From: Crocodylus rhombifer | Lineage: Eukaryota > Chordata > Crocodylia > Crocodylidae | NCBI GenBank assembly: GCA_038503035.1 | Contig: JAVSML010020761.1 | Coordinates: 310,001 to 374,000, forward strand | DNA length: 64,000 nucleotides | Reading direction: 5' to 3' | Shown here: piece by piece, positions 47,117 through 57,496 of the stretch | How the letters are laid out: the number at the start of each line of letters is the position of its first letter | Position numbering within the stretch: position 1 is the stretch's first letter | Made by a program: the position numbers and the translations under genes | Notes under the pieces: model-generated | Database searches by the model: none | The model's input: the letters and a program-made list of their open reading frames with translations, nothing else | Told to the model about the DNA's origin: nothing

Positions 47117-49750
47117 TCATAGGATCCCAGCAAGATAAGCATCCAATTTACTCTTGAAGGTGTTCAATGTAGGTGCTTGAACCACCTCCGCTGGCAGACT
47201 GTTCCAGACCTCGGGGGCTCGGACAGTAAAGAAATTCTTCCTTATGTTCAGCCTGAAATGGTCTTGCAGGAGTTTATGACCGTTTGACCTCGTCATCCCT
47301 TGGGGCGCTCTGGTGAACAGACGTTCCCCCAGATCCTGGTGGTCACCCCTGATAAACTTATAGGTGACCACCAGATCACCCCTGAGCCTACGCTCTTCCA
47401 GGCTAAAGAGCCCCATGGCTCTCAGCCTGTCATCGTAAGATCTGTTTTCCTGACCTCTGATCATGCGCGTGGCTCTCCTCTGGACTCTCTCAAGCTTCTC
47501 CACATCCTTTTTGAATTGTGGAGCCCAAAACTGGACGCAGTACTCCAGCTGCGGCCTCACCAAGGCCGAGTACAAGGGGAGAATGACGTCCCGGGATTTG
47601 CTCGAGAAGCATCTATGGATACAAGCCAGCGTTTTGGTCGCTTTATTAGCCGCAGCATTGCATTGCAGGCTCATGTTCATCTTGTGGTCAATGACGACTC
47701 CCAAGTCTCTTCCTTCTGTAGTGCTATCCAACGTAGCACTGCCGACCCTATAAGGATGCTGCAGGTTTTTCCTCCCAAGGTGGAGAACCTTGCATTTTTC
47801 AGTGTTAAACACCATCAGGTTCTCGTCTGCCCATTTGCTGAGCTTGTCCAGGTCAGCCTGGATCACCCGCCTATCTTCTGGCGTGGATGCTTTGCCCCAA
47901 AGTTTGGTGTCATCGGCGAACTTGGCCAGTCCACTCCTGACTCCAATGTCCACATCGTTAATGAAGATGTTGAACAGTATGGGTCCCAGGACAGAGCCTT
48001 GAGGGACCCCACTGGTCACAGGGCACCACGATGAGTGACTGCCATCAATTACAACCCTCTGGGTCTGACCACGGAGCCAATTTCCCAGCCAGCGGATCGT
48101 GGTGGAGCCAAGGCCACAACCGGCCAGTTTGGCCAAGAGGTGATCATGGGATACCAGATCAAAAGCCTTTTTGAAATCAAGATATATGACATCAATCTCT
48201 TCTCCCTGGTCCAGGTGATAGGTCACCTGGTCATAGAAGGAAATGAGATTGGTCAAACAAGACCTACCCGCAACAAACCCGTGCTGGCTGTCCCTTAGGA
48301 TGTTAGCCTGGGCCAGTCGCTCAAGGATGGCCTCCTTAATAAACTTTTCTAAGATCTTCCCCAGGATAGAAGTCAGGCTAATGGGCCTGTAGTTAGCCGG
48401 ATCCACTCTCCTCCCTTTCTTGAAGATCAGCACCACATTGGCCTTCTTCCAGTCTTCGGGCACGACACCAGAGCGCCAGGAGTTTTCAAAGACCCGTGCC
48501 AGGGGCTGGGCTATGACGCTCGCCAGCTCCTTGAGTACCCTGGGGTGCAGGTTGTCAGGGCCGGCTGACTTGAAGGTATCCAGCTTCTCAAGGTGTTCCT
48601 TCACGAGGTCAGCATTGATGGAGGGCAGGGGATCCCCATCACCCGGATCTCCCTGTCCCATAGCAGGCATGGGCATCCCATGTGACTGATGAAAGACTGA
48701 CGCAAAGTACCTATTTAATAGGCTGGCTTTTTCCTGGGCATCAGTTGTCAGTTGCCCCATCTGGTTTAGCAGGGGTCCAACGTTGCCCTTGCTTTTCCTC
48801 CGGCTCCCCACATATCTGAAAAAGGACTTTTTGTTGTCCTTGATGCCTGAAGCTAGTTGGAGTTCAGTTGCAGCCTTGGCTTTCCTGGTTTGCTCCCTGC
48901 AGGACCGGACCAGTGCAGAATAATCCTCCTTGGAGGTGAATCCCGTCCTCCATCCTTTGTAGGCTTTCCTTTTTAGCCGCAGGAGGTCCGCTAGGTCTCT
49001 GGAGAGCCAGGAGGGCTGCTGTGCCTTCTTGCTGCCTTTCCTCCGTGTTGGAATAGATTTAGCTTGTGCACTGAGGATCGCTTCCTTGAGAAGCAACCAC
49101 TCTTCTTGAACTCCCATCTCCCTGGGGTCACGGTCCCTGAGGGCCTGACCGACTAGCCTCTTGAGCTTGTCAAAGTCGGCTTTTCTGAAGTCAAGGACTT
49201 CTGTGTTGCTGACTGACTTGCCAGCTTTACGGCGGATGGTGAAGGTGATCAGCTTGTGGTCGCTGTCACCCAGCTTCCCATCAATCACTAGGTCGCCGAT
49301 TAGGTCATCCCCCATAGCCAGTACCAGGTCGAGCAGCACTTTGCCTCTCGTTGGCCCACAGACTTCTTGAGTCAGGTAGAGGTCATCCACGCACGAGAGA
49401 AAGCTTTGCGACCGCTCGGATTTTGCTGAGTGATCTTCCCATGAGATGTCCGGGTAATTGAAGTCACCCATGACAACCAAGGTCCTGGAGCACGCGGCCT
49501 CAGTCAGTTCCCGGGCGAACTCCTGGTCAAGCTCAGGACTTTGAGTGGAAGGTCTGTAGTAGACTCTCACCGTTGTGTCCCCTGTGCCGTATTCCCCACG
49601 AATTTTTACCCAGAGGGTCTCTAGCTGTCCATGCTGGTCACCAACATCAGCTTGCAGGGACACGTAGCTTTCCTTCACATAGAGAGCTACACTCCCGCCC
49701 CTTTTGTCAACACGATCCCTCCTGTACAGGGTATAGCCCTCTATCCCCAT
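47117..49750 (-). CDS. CR1 ORF2: endonuclease plus reverse transcriptase, 877 aa open frame
   Basis: The ORF2 protein of CR1 nicks DNA and reverse-transcribes the LINE RNA at the nick. From the Met at 49750, residues about 1-170 belong to the EEP endonuclease, with MGDFNYPDISWE (94-105) and GDSDHKL (161-167) catalytic motifs. The RT domain spans about residues 390-650: GPDNLHPRVLKELA, LDFKKAFD (524-531, motif A), [10 protein letters not shown] (581-590) and FADD (611-614, catalytic pair). The C-terminus is NIRKNFFTVRAPEVWNSLP and the stop is at 47117-47119. All key residues are present. The frame continues upstream to 50017 but for one TAG, so this Met is not the natural start. Translation inside an intron is unlikely. 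Confidence 0.88.
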   Translation of the reverse strand: MGIEGYTLYRRDRVDKRGGSVALYVKESYVSLQADVGDQHGQLETLWVKIRGEYGTGDTTVRVYYRPSTQSPELDQEFARELTEAACSRTLVVMGDFNYPDISWEDHSAKSERSQSFLSCVDDLYLTQEVCGPTRGKVLLDLVLAMGDDLIGDLVIDGKLGDSDHKLITFTIRRKAGKSVSNTEVLDFRKADFDKLKRLVGQALRDRDPREMGVQEEWLLLKEAILSAQAKSIPTRRKGSKKAQQPSWLSRDLADLLRLKRKAYKGWRTGFTSKEDYSALVRSCREQTRKAKAATELQLASGIKDNKKSFFRYVGSRRKSKGNVGPLLNQMGQLTTDAQEKASLLNRYFASVFHQSHGMPMPAMGQGDPGDGDPLPSINADLVKEHLEKLDTFKSAGPDNLHPRVLKELASVIAQPLARVFENSWRSGVVPEDWKKANVVLIFKKGRRVDPANYRPISLTSILGKILEKFIKEAILERLAQANILRDSQHGFVAGRSCLTNLISFYDQVTYHLDQGEEIDVIYLDFKKAFDLVSHDHLLAKLAGCGLGSTTIRWLGNWLRGQTQRVVIDGSHSSWCPVTSGVPQGSVLGPILFNIFINDVDIGVRSGLAKFADDTKLWGKASTPEDRRVIQADLDKLSKWADENLMVFNTEKCKVLHLGRKNLQHPYRVGSATLDSTTEGRDLGVVIDHKMNMSLQCNAAANKATKTLACIHRCFSSKSRDVILPLYSALVRPQLEYCVQFWAPQFKKDVEKLERVQRRATRMIRGQENRSYDDRLRAMGLFSLEERRLRGDLVVTYKFIRGDHQDLGERLFTRAPQGMTRSNGHKLLQDHFRLNIRKNFFTVRAPEVWNSLPAEVVQAPTLNTFKSKLDAYLAGIL

Positions 49751-49801
49751 GGTCCAGTCATGGGTGGAGTCCCACCAGGTCTCCGTTATCCCAATGACAT
49801 C

Positions 49802-50017
49802 CTATTTCTTTGCACTGAGCAGGAGGACGAGCTCGTCCTGCTTGTTGCCCAGGCTCCTGGCATTAGTGTACAGGCAGGCAAGTGTGCCCTTGGGGGCTCT
49901 TGCCTTGCCCACAGATTGTGCCAGGGCTGGGGCAGGGGTGGGCCCCCTTAAGTGCCTTGGTCCGCTGGCTTTGCAAGGGCCGTTCAGCGGGCCAGCCGCG
50001 GCAGTAGTCCCCCCCAT
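49802..50017 (-). pseudogene. N-terminal part of the same CR1 ORF2, ended by an amber codon
   Basis: In frame with the 877-codon frame, it encodes the start of the endonuclease, including LACLYTNARSLGNKQDELVL with its conserved Asn. After LLSAKK comes TAG (49802-49804), then DVIGITETWWDSTHDW with the conserved Glu of the endonuclease. Apart from that codon, the 2901-bp frame 50017-47117 is open. Upstream the frame reads into Ala/Pro/Gly-rich sequence, the end of the insertion. Confidence 0.8.
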
Positions 50018-50039
50018 CCCCCATCATCTCTGTCCATTA

Positions 50040-52635
50040 AAAGAAATATGTGAAATGTTACTCTGCTATTAATATTATTTGATCGTTTAACATAATGTAT
50101 TATATACCTGTTCAGTTTGAAAATTAAACCAACACTGAAAAAACTCTATATAAATGCAAGACACACTATTTCAGCAGCTCCTTTTTAAAACAAATCTTAA
50201 CAGGCTTGCGAAAACCCTGGAAGAAAATGCCTTGAAAAGCATTATGATATTTACATTTCTAGTTAACATTACTGAACCTTTGCTACATAACCCTGCAAAG
50301 ACATAGCAAAAAGCAAATGATTCTGAGGTAGCACAAAATGGAGGTTTATAGATTACAAACATCCTATAGCTTTTTCAAGTTGGTTTTATGTACCTAGGTA
50401 ATACTTTTGAATCAGAACTAAAAAGCCAGCTGGAGACAGTGTAAATGAAGGACTGTGACACTGGACTGTTCAACTTTGGATCCTTACCCTCGCATTCTCC
50501 GAATCGGAGAGCTGCGTAGTGTAATCTGGACAACTCTCACCCAATATTCCTACTTGTGTACTTAATAAAGAACTTATAGTCTCCTTTCTTACAAAATCAC
50601 GAGACTGGCTTTGGTGCTCAAGGGTCTAGTCTTGCAATGGACAGTGCACAAGTGGATTCCTTCCCTTAGGCAGAGCCGTAGTCAAGTCAGAGGAGCTGCC
50701 TGTGGGCAGCAGTCAGCCTGCACGTTGTCAATAGGAGGAGTGAGACCAACACAATTTAAACATGTTACATTTGACTACTGAGAAATGATAAGAACAAACA
50801 CCAGTTGGCAGTGATGTAACTCAAGGGGTGCCAGGAAGAACACTGAACAGAACATAGCAAGACTGCAAATATTTCTCCCCTCCAAAAAATCTGTTTTTCT
50901 CTTTGAATATTCATAAAACTCTCATTATTTTTACTCAGGGCCCTGATCCTCCATTGTGACTCATTCAAGTGGCTTGCTGCATCTCCAGGGAGCTTCACAG
51001 ACTCTAGGGCTCCGCACAGACATACAGCTGCCCACATGGATCAAGGCCTAATTCAATCCAGTGCAAATTTTCATTTCCAAGCTGGCAAACTTCAGTAATG
51101 CAAACTGGTACTACGGAACTTTACTATCCCTTTAGCTGAAATTAATTACAGTAAAGTAATTTCTTACAAGCTGTTTCTGATTTTAAAAAAAACAGGATTA
51201 GAACAAAAATTGTTTTGCTTTTAACAAATGTCTGGAAACAGGATTTTTATTCCAGTTATATGATTTTTCACCCCGCCTCCCCAGCAGTAGCAAATCACAG
51301 AGTATGAAGACACCGTTTTTTTAAAGGATTGGAAACAATGTATTCTCTCAGGAAAAGAGGAATTATTTTCTTTTTCTTTAGTGGAATTCTAAGCATTTGG
51401 CATTCTAAATTAAAATCAGGGTTATTCACAGCTTTCATGTTATTTTTCTAAAAGGCATTGTGGATTCTACACATGGATACTTTGAAAACAAGTGCTAGTA
51501 AGTTAGGACTTAAGACAGATCTATACCGTACACTCTGAGAAACTTCTTTGGTTGTAGCCCTGCAATCAGTTATGTATGCTTCCAGTTTTGTGCTTGAAAA
51601 ATAATCCCAATATTTTAGTGCCCATTTTTGTACCCTTCCAGGACAGCTTTTTAGGTCCATGTTTAGATACTCTACTAGATCACAGACTTAATTGTAACAC
51701 ATCACACCATAAGGACAGTGCCCGTAAAAGAATAACAATAATCAATGAATATATGAATATTTTCCTGAACACAACTGATGAGTAGATAAACGGTAAGTGC
51801 AGATGCCCACTGGTAAGGAACCAGTGAATCTCAGCTCATTCTGACCATTTGCCCTCAATATTAGCAAGCATTTCATTTTCCCAAAAATACTGAATCAATC
51901 CTTAGTTTCTGCCATGACACATGAAAATGGACACGGGGCAGAATAACCCACCCCAAACCCTCTCTCATTCAGTCTCTTTCTGTTCACAATGTTCAACTTT
52001 TACCTGAACACACACTGCATGATAGGGCATGCAAAGGAGCATGCAAACAAGCCTACAGAAGGTAGCTTGGTAGTAAGGAGAACCCATCAAAATGAGCTGC
52101 AGACCCAGCCTAAAGCTGGCATATTTCTGACAGGCATAGGGAGCCATCTAAATATGCCTGTTACCCTACCATTTACTTTGGCCAAAAAGATATACATTTT
52201 GACAGAACAAGTCCTCAAAACATACCCAACTCCCTCATTGTCTCCCCGGGAAAGGCAGATGATGAATATCATGGGGACAGCATCAAAATGGGACTTCAAC
52301 CTGATTTCTGCCATTCGCCCCCAGGGCAGCATATTTGAAGGCTATAGTCAAGCATAAATGTAATATCTGAACCTAGAAAGTTTTCACTGAAGGAAACTGG
52401 ACTTCATTTAGGAGTGCACATTGTTCACTTGAAAAACAAAAGGCATTATTGGTCCTTGAATATTATCCTTTGACTTGAGGAAAGGTCCCACAGAACATTT
52501 CAACAAAAACAATGTGTGGTCAGTTTACAGCATTTGCAAAATTTTACTGGGCACTGCACCACGCAGATTAAGAGCAAAGCTCTTAAAATAATTAGTTATG
52601 CCATTTTTAATCTTACTAATTTTATTTTATTTCAG
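50040..52635. other. RALGPS1 intron, non-coding
   Basis: No gene recognised. 50460-50560 contains an odd G/C-richer segment (complement of CCTCGCATTCTCCGAATCGG), and about 50806 starts a hAT-like CAGTGATGTAACTCAAGG fragment. Confidence 0.35.
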
Positions 52636-52979
52636 GGTCCCATGGGCAGGGTATCTAAAGTGGACACACATGGAGCATAGCCCAGATACTTCAGGTAAGT
52701 CAGATTTGGGGGTAAAAACATTCAAAATCCTTTCCTCTTGTCTACTGACTTGATTGCATCTCTCCCCTCTCAGATCCCTCCATCTGCTATGGGAACAGAT
52801 TTAAAAACAGGCCATTTCCTTTAAACCTGTCTATAAATTTGATCCTCCTGACTTGTTTCACATGGTTTTTGTTCTCCTGTGCACTGCCAACACCCCACAC
52901 TTTCCCACCCACCAATTCCAATTAACTTCTCCAGGCTTTTTGTCACAGGGCCTCCTATGTATCATTCAACATCCCTGAC

Positions 52980-53130
52980 CTCATAAATTCATAAGATGTA
53001 AAGTCAGAAGGGAATATCAGATTATGTGACCTGGCTTCCTGCATATCTTTAGCCACAGAACTACTTCTGGGACTCTAGCACTGAGCCCAATTACTTACAT
53101 TTTCCAGAAAGGCATCTAAGTCTGGATTTT
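52980..53130 (-). repeat. Old CR1 3' end, minus orientation
   Basis: The + strand reads ATTCATAAGATGTAAAGTCAGAAGGGAATATCAGATTATG then CCTGGCTTCCTGCATATC in outline; this is the complement of the 3' UTR of old sauropsid CR1 (AAGGCCAGAAGGGACCATTA type). No coding remains. Confidence 0.6.
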
Positions 53131-53895
53131 AAGATGGAGAAGCCCCATTCCCCCTATGGTTAACTGCACTCCGTGCCTCGTTTCCCATTATAGTGCATCT
53201 CACCTCAGCTGGTCACCGACCTTTGGTTCTTGGTACCCTTCTTTCCATTACAGCGTCTTTCCAGAGCCCTTTAGTACAACGACGGAACGGTAGGCTGTGT
53301 GTTCCTGTCCCAAGGTACACCTATACCCACACAGAATATTTTCAAAGACAAGTTGTCAGACTCCCTGGTTACTTGCTCCACACAGACGGCACTGCTATCT
53401 AGTCCCCCATGTGTCTTTTTTTTGGCAAGTTAAACTGGTCAAGCTCTCACTAAGGCTATAAACAGATGCTGTCTTCAGAGTGGGATTACCTGTGTCAGGC
53501 TTTGTCCCAGCACAGCCAATCTGCTTCACTGGCATCTACACACATCACCTGGGACTTCAGGGGCTTGATACTGTTGGACAACAGCCTTAGGTGTCATGTC
53601 CTGACCCAGGATGCACCTCTCCCCATGCCCACAGGGGCTTCCCTGCTTGTAGAGGTGTGCCCCAAGATTGGGGTGCAGCAGCATGATACACATGCCCTGA
53701 GAATCCCTTGCAGGGGGCTCCTGGTGCATGTTTCACACTGCTGTGCCCCACATCTGTAAGCGGGGAACCCATAAGCGAACAGAACAAGCGGCTGCCATGA
53801 GAAGGCAGCACAAACTATTACTGCAAATTGTCACGGCCATGATTCTGCACATGTGTGCCCCAACAAGGAGCCCAGATGTCTCTTTGCTCTGAGTT

Positions 53896-53928
53896 TTGTG
53901 CCACCATAAATCTGTTATGGTGGCACAA
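53896..53928. repeat. Perfect 14-bp inverted repeat, 5-base loop
   Basis: Left arm TTGTGCCACCATAA (53896-53909), loop ATCTG, right arm TTATGGTGGCACAA (53915-53928). Confidence 0.9.
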
Positions 53929-54482
53929 GGGGGTGGGGAAGGTGTCTCATTGTCAGGCATTTTCTCCATTTCTTAAATAATTTTCCTGGCTCCTCTCCAG
54001 TTTTTTCTTAAGATGTGAACACCAGAATGGTGCAGTGTACCAGCATCCATCTGACCAGTGCCAGTGCCATAGACAGAAAACTACATTGCAAAGTTCTCCT
54101 GCAAACCGCAGTCCAAAGTATTTTTGGATTATACAATACATCTTCAACAAAGAGGAAAACAAGAGAAATCTGTACATTTGGCAACTGATCTTGTGCACAC
54201 CAATGATCAAAGTCATGCCATATAATGTTACAAATCAGAACAAAAACAAATAGTTTGAAGAGTAAGATTACTTCAGAATAAAGCAAATGCTTTTTACTCA
54301 AAACATAACCTCTCTCTAAACACATGCACCAAAGAAATCCCTACAACTTGGGTTTAGAACTGGCTCTCAATATATAACAGACTGTCTTGAATAACTCATT
54401 TCAGAAACTGGGTGATCCATAGCTGCAAACTCTAAGAAACAGACTTGTTTTCATTACTGTGTTTTTCTAAACTGTAGAAGTC

Positions 54483-54551
54483 ATTTTTTATTTTTTTTAT
54501 TTATTTTTTATTTTGGGGGGGGAGGGAGAGGAAGGGGGGGAGATGGAGGGG
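54483..54551 (+). repeat. T-rich tract joined to a G-rich, quadruplex-prone tract
   Basis: About 30 bp of T with few A, then G runs of 8, 3, 7 and 4 at 54515-54551 separated by purines. The G part meets the usual four-run rule for G-quadruplex formation on the + strand. Confidence 0.8.
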
Positions 54552-55784
54552 CAGGCTGCAAAGAAAGAAGGTTAGCATTCACATATTTTTGGTAGCTTGT
54601 ACTGCTTCCATTTGTATTTAATGCATCAGGTTTCCAATTTCACTGCACTATCAGGGAGTTGTTTGACCGCCTGTTTTATACACCTGTTTTACACAATAAA
54701 TCAATGAATTGTTCTAAATCCTAAGGCTTCTTAAGTGGTTAAGTCCTCTTGCTTAGCTGAGCCAGCTACTGCACTCTTTGTGGAATGTTAAAGATAATGC
54801 TCACTTTGCTTTTGAATTTAAGTGTTTGCATTTTTAATCCACCCCTGCTTTCTGCATTTTTTAATGAAGAGTAAGACTTCCCCTTTCCTTAGAGTATTTT
54901 CTGGAGTTGCAATATTTCAGTGAAACTCATAAAGACAGGTAAAAAGTAGTTCATTTCCCGGGGATCATGGGGCAAGCTATAAAAAATTATTATACAAGTT
55001 AAGCAGTTTAACTGTGGGTGACTACCTGACTTATTCAGCATCCTGGAACAATGTAAGTCTTCTTCTGTCAGTGTCCATCTTTCAGAAAATACACACAATG
55101 GATCTGTAAATGGTTTTATAGGAAGCTGTGCAATTTAAAAGATCTTCCTACAGATCCATTTTGCAATGCTTTCATCTTCTTTTCTTCTTCCTTTTCACTC
55201 TTTTCAAGGGATGCAATTGCTTCATCCCTTCCATTATTTTATGCTAGCTTGAATGTTGAGTCTTACACTGAGAACCCGGACTCATGACTTCAGCCTCTTG
55301 TACTGCAAGTTGCTCTTTAATAGAGAAACTTCCCCAAGCCAGTAATGCCTAGCCCTCCTTGCATTACTAAATAATTGGGCAAAACCCTCTGACACTTGCA
55401 CCTTACAAAGCATGCACCTTAGATCAATGGAGTCTGTATGCATTGCCTGAAGCACTTACAAAGCACATACTGAGCAAGGCAGGGCTCTTTCACTTGATTC
55501 AATATACATTAAAAACAGTGTTTAAAATTCACTGCTGGAAGCAGAATGAATAAGGCAGGTCTGTGCAAAATCTTTTCTAACTGAATGCATCCTATAAAAG
55601 CTACTGACTCAATCAAATTAAAAGTGATGATTGTCAGAACACTCAAGGGCAGGAGCCTTTAGGCTTTCCACATAAGTGCTTCAGCGCTAGAAATTATTTT
55701 TCAAGTTTAGGTGCATTTGTTTTTTTGAATCTGCTCTTCACATGAGAATTACCTGGCCTAATTAACCTGAAATCTATTTTCAAT

Positions 55785-56190
55785 TGAGTTTTGTTACCAG
55801 CAGCATCAGGAGCCAGGGCAGCAAGCAGGCTAACTACTTACTGCAGCCAGCCAGTCACCTGCATGGGCACGATGGCCTGCTCGTAAGCAGTAGCTCCCTT
55901 CATGCCCAACCGGCTACTCAGCAGGACAGATGCATCTGTCTAGCCTTGGGCTTCTGGCTCCCATTTCCTGCCTACAGCCTTCTACCTCCTAACTTCCCGG
56001 TTCTCATCTGCTGGCTCCTTGTTCCAGCTGGGATCCCTGTTTTCTGAGTATCAGCTCCTTACTCCCAATTCCTACCCAGACCCCTCCTCCTGGATTGTTA
56101 GCTCCTAGTCCTGGTTCACAATCCCCAACTCGCAATGCCGGTCTGGATCCCAGCTGCTAGCTTCTGACACCCTGACTTGCTATTCTCTTG
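55785..56190. repeat. C/T-rich degenerate tandem-like repeat
   Basis: Variants of TAGCTCCTAGTCCTGGTTC and TGCTGGCTCCTTGTTCC recur at irregular 30-50-bp spacing. It looks like a decayed minisatellite or a repeat interior. No coding signal. Confidence 0.35.
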
Positions 56191-56249
56191 TGTCAAGCCC
56201 CAAAATGCCAACATCCTGATTGTTCTCTGAAAAACAGAAGAGAAGAGCA

Positions 56250-56672
56250 AGTTTCAGCCCCATGAGTAATGTAAGGCAGGTCTGCAGGCTTGATTCCAAA
56301 ACTTGGGTCGGTCAATGGGTCAGATCCAATGTGGGGTTCATCTATGGGTGTAATCCAAATACCAGCGCAACCCTGCATGCTAGATGCAGCTGTGGCCTGG
56401 TTCCATGGGCCAGGTGCAGCCATGGCTTGATCCCACAGGCTGACAGCCCCCAGGGGCCAGATGTGGCTGTGGTGTGACCTGCATGCCAGCATGATCCAGC
56501 ACGTAGGGCCATGTCATCCAGCCTGAGGAGCTCTCCACAGGTCATGGAATTTGATGATCAGGGAGCTGTGGCAATTAATGCTGCCACTGCTCCCCTGCCC
56601 AAAGTTTCCAGACCTATGGGGAGCACTGTAGGTGGATGACATGGCCCACAGGCTGAAGGCTGAGCACCACTG
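56250..56672 (+). repeat. hAT-like repeat, third copy of the 16.7-kb family
   Basis: Ends GGCTGAGCACCACTG at 56658-56672, the right terminus of the family. It contains AGCTGTGGCAATTAATGCTG then CCACTGCTCCCC, the central palindrome. Internal GGGCCAGGTGCAGCCATGGC-type wording recurs several times, suggesting internal duplication. The left end is uncertain. Confidence 0.55.
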
Positions 56673-56674
56673 TC

Positions 56675-57495
56675 TTAGAATAATGCAGACAACTGTTGAG
56701 GGAGCACTAAAAGTCTGGCTTCTAGATAGGTATCCAAGGACTCTAAACAGAGCCACTAGAGACTAGACCGTACAGCATATGGTTAAGGAAGAAAAGAGGA
56801 GGAGCAATGAAAATGCATAATTGGTGAACTTGCAAAAACAGCCACATGCTGCACTCCTGCAAACACTGCATAGGTGAGCAAGCATAGGGCCTGTACAGAT
56901 TATATCTGTATTTAGAGTTGTATTTTACAGAGAGCTAGAAAGGCTGGGACAAAAGCTTTGTCCCGCTAAACTAGGTGCCTCTTGAGATCAGCTGCCCTGA
57001 ACGTGGCAACAACTGAAGTAGCAGCCAACCAGCCACTATTACTTATTTTCAGTGGAAATTTACTGATAACTGGGAAACTGATAAAAATAAACAAGAGTGA
57101 AGTGGATCGAACTATCATCAACTGCATGAGTTAAAAAGATTGAAGTCCATGATCCTTTGCGTGTCATCTTTATCTCCCAGGCAGACAGCTGTAACGAGTC
57201 TTCTATTGGGTTTGATCCCAAGCCCTGCAAAAGTGTCATAGTTTCTGTGAGAGGATTCTGACCATAAGCAGAAGGAATATAACTTAAAACATTCAAAGCC
57301 AGAAAGCCACAAAGAGCTTTAAAACTTTTGTTAGAAGTAAAATGACCTTTATGAAACAATGCTGTCAAGCAGCATCCCTGAAAAACAGAAGATTACAATA
57401 CAGTCACAAACTCAACCCTGACCAAAATGTAAAGAACAGAAGCAAAACTAGGTGATAAGAGAAGAGTATTTAAATAAAAAATGCTAAAATAAATA
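56675..57495. other. Non-coding stretch
   Basis: A 102-codon - strand frame (57368-57060) has no recognisable domain and no match to RALGPS1. Nothing else is seen. Confidence 0.4.
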
Positions 57496-57496
57496 C

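Larger units (their letters stand above)
47024..50035 (-). mobile_element. Near-complete CR1 LINE, ORF1 missing
   Basis: A 3-kb minus-strand insertion. The 3' end (left) has a short UTR containing the family's GGACTCGATGATCTCCCGAG block and ends in two TCTATGAAA units, the usual CR1 3' terminus. The 5' end (right) is truncated just before ORF2, so promoter and ORF1 are absent. No clear target duplication, usual for CR1. The good preservation suggests a recent insertion. Confidence 0.9.
53135..55780. other. Non-coding stretch with a hairpin and a G-rich tract
   Basis: Contains a perfect hairpin (53896-53928) and a T-rich/G-rich junction (54483-54551). Open frames are short and overlap on both strands. 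No gene recognised. Confidence 0.4.

Noticed and set aside
47300..48034. 244-codon + strand frame, and similar + strand frames up to 50 kb and at 42 kb
   Set aside because: Antisense shadows of CR1 ORF2, which clearly codes on the - strand.
50480..50540. Possible RALGPS1 exon next to a CCTTACC donor complement
   Set aside because: The translated segment does not match the RasGEF domain and no acceptor is evident.
57060..57368. 102-codon - strand frame considered as a RALGPS1 exon
   Set aside because: Compared with remembered RALGPS1 sequence; no matching block and poor splice sites.
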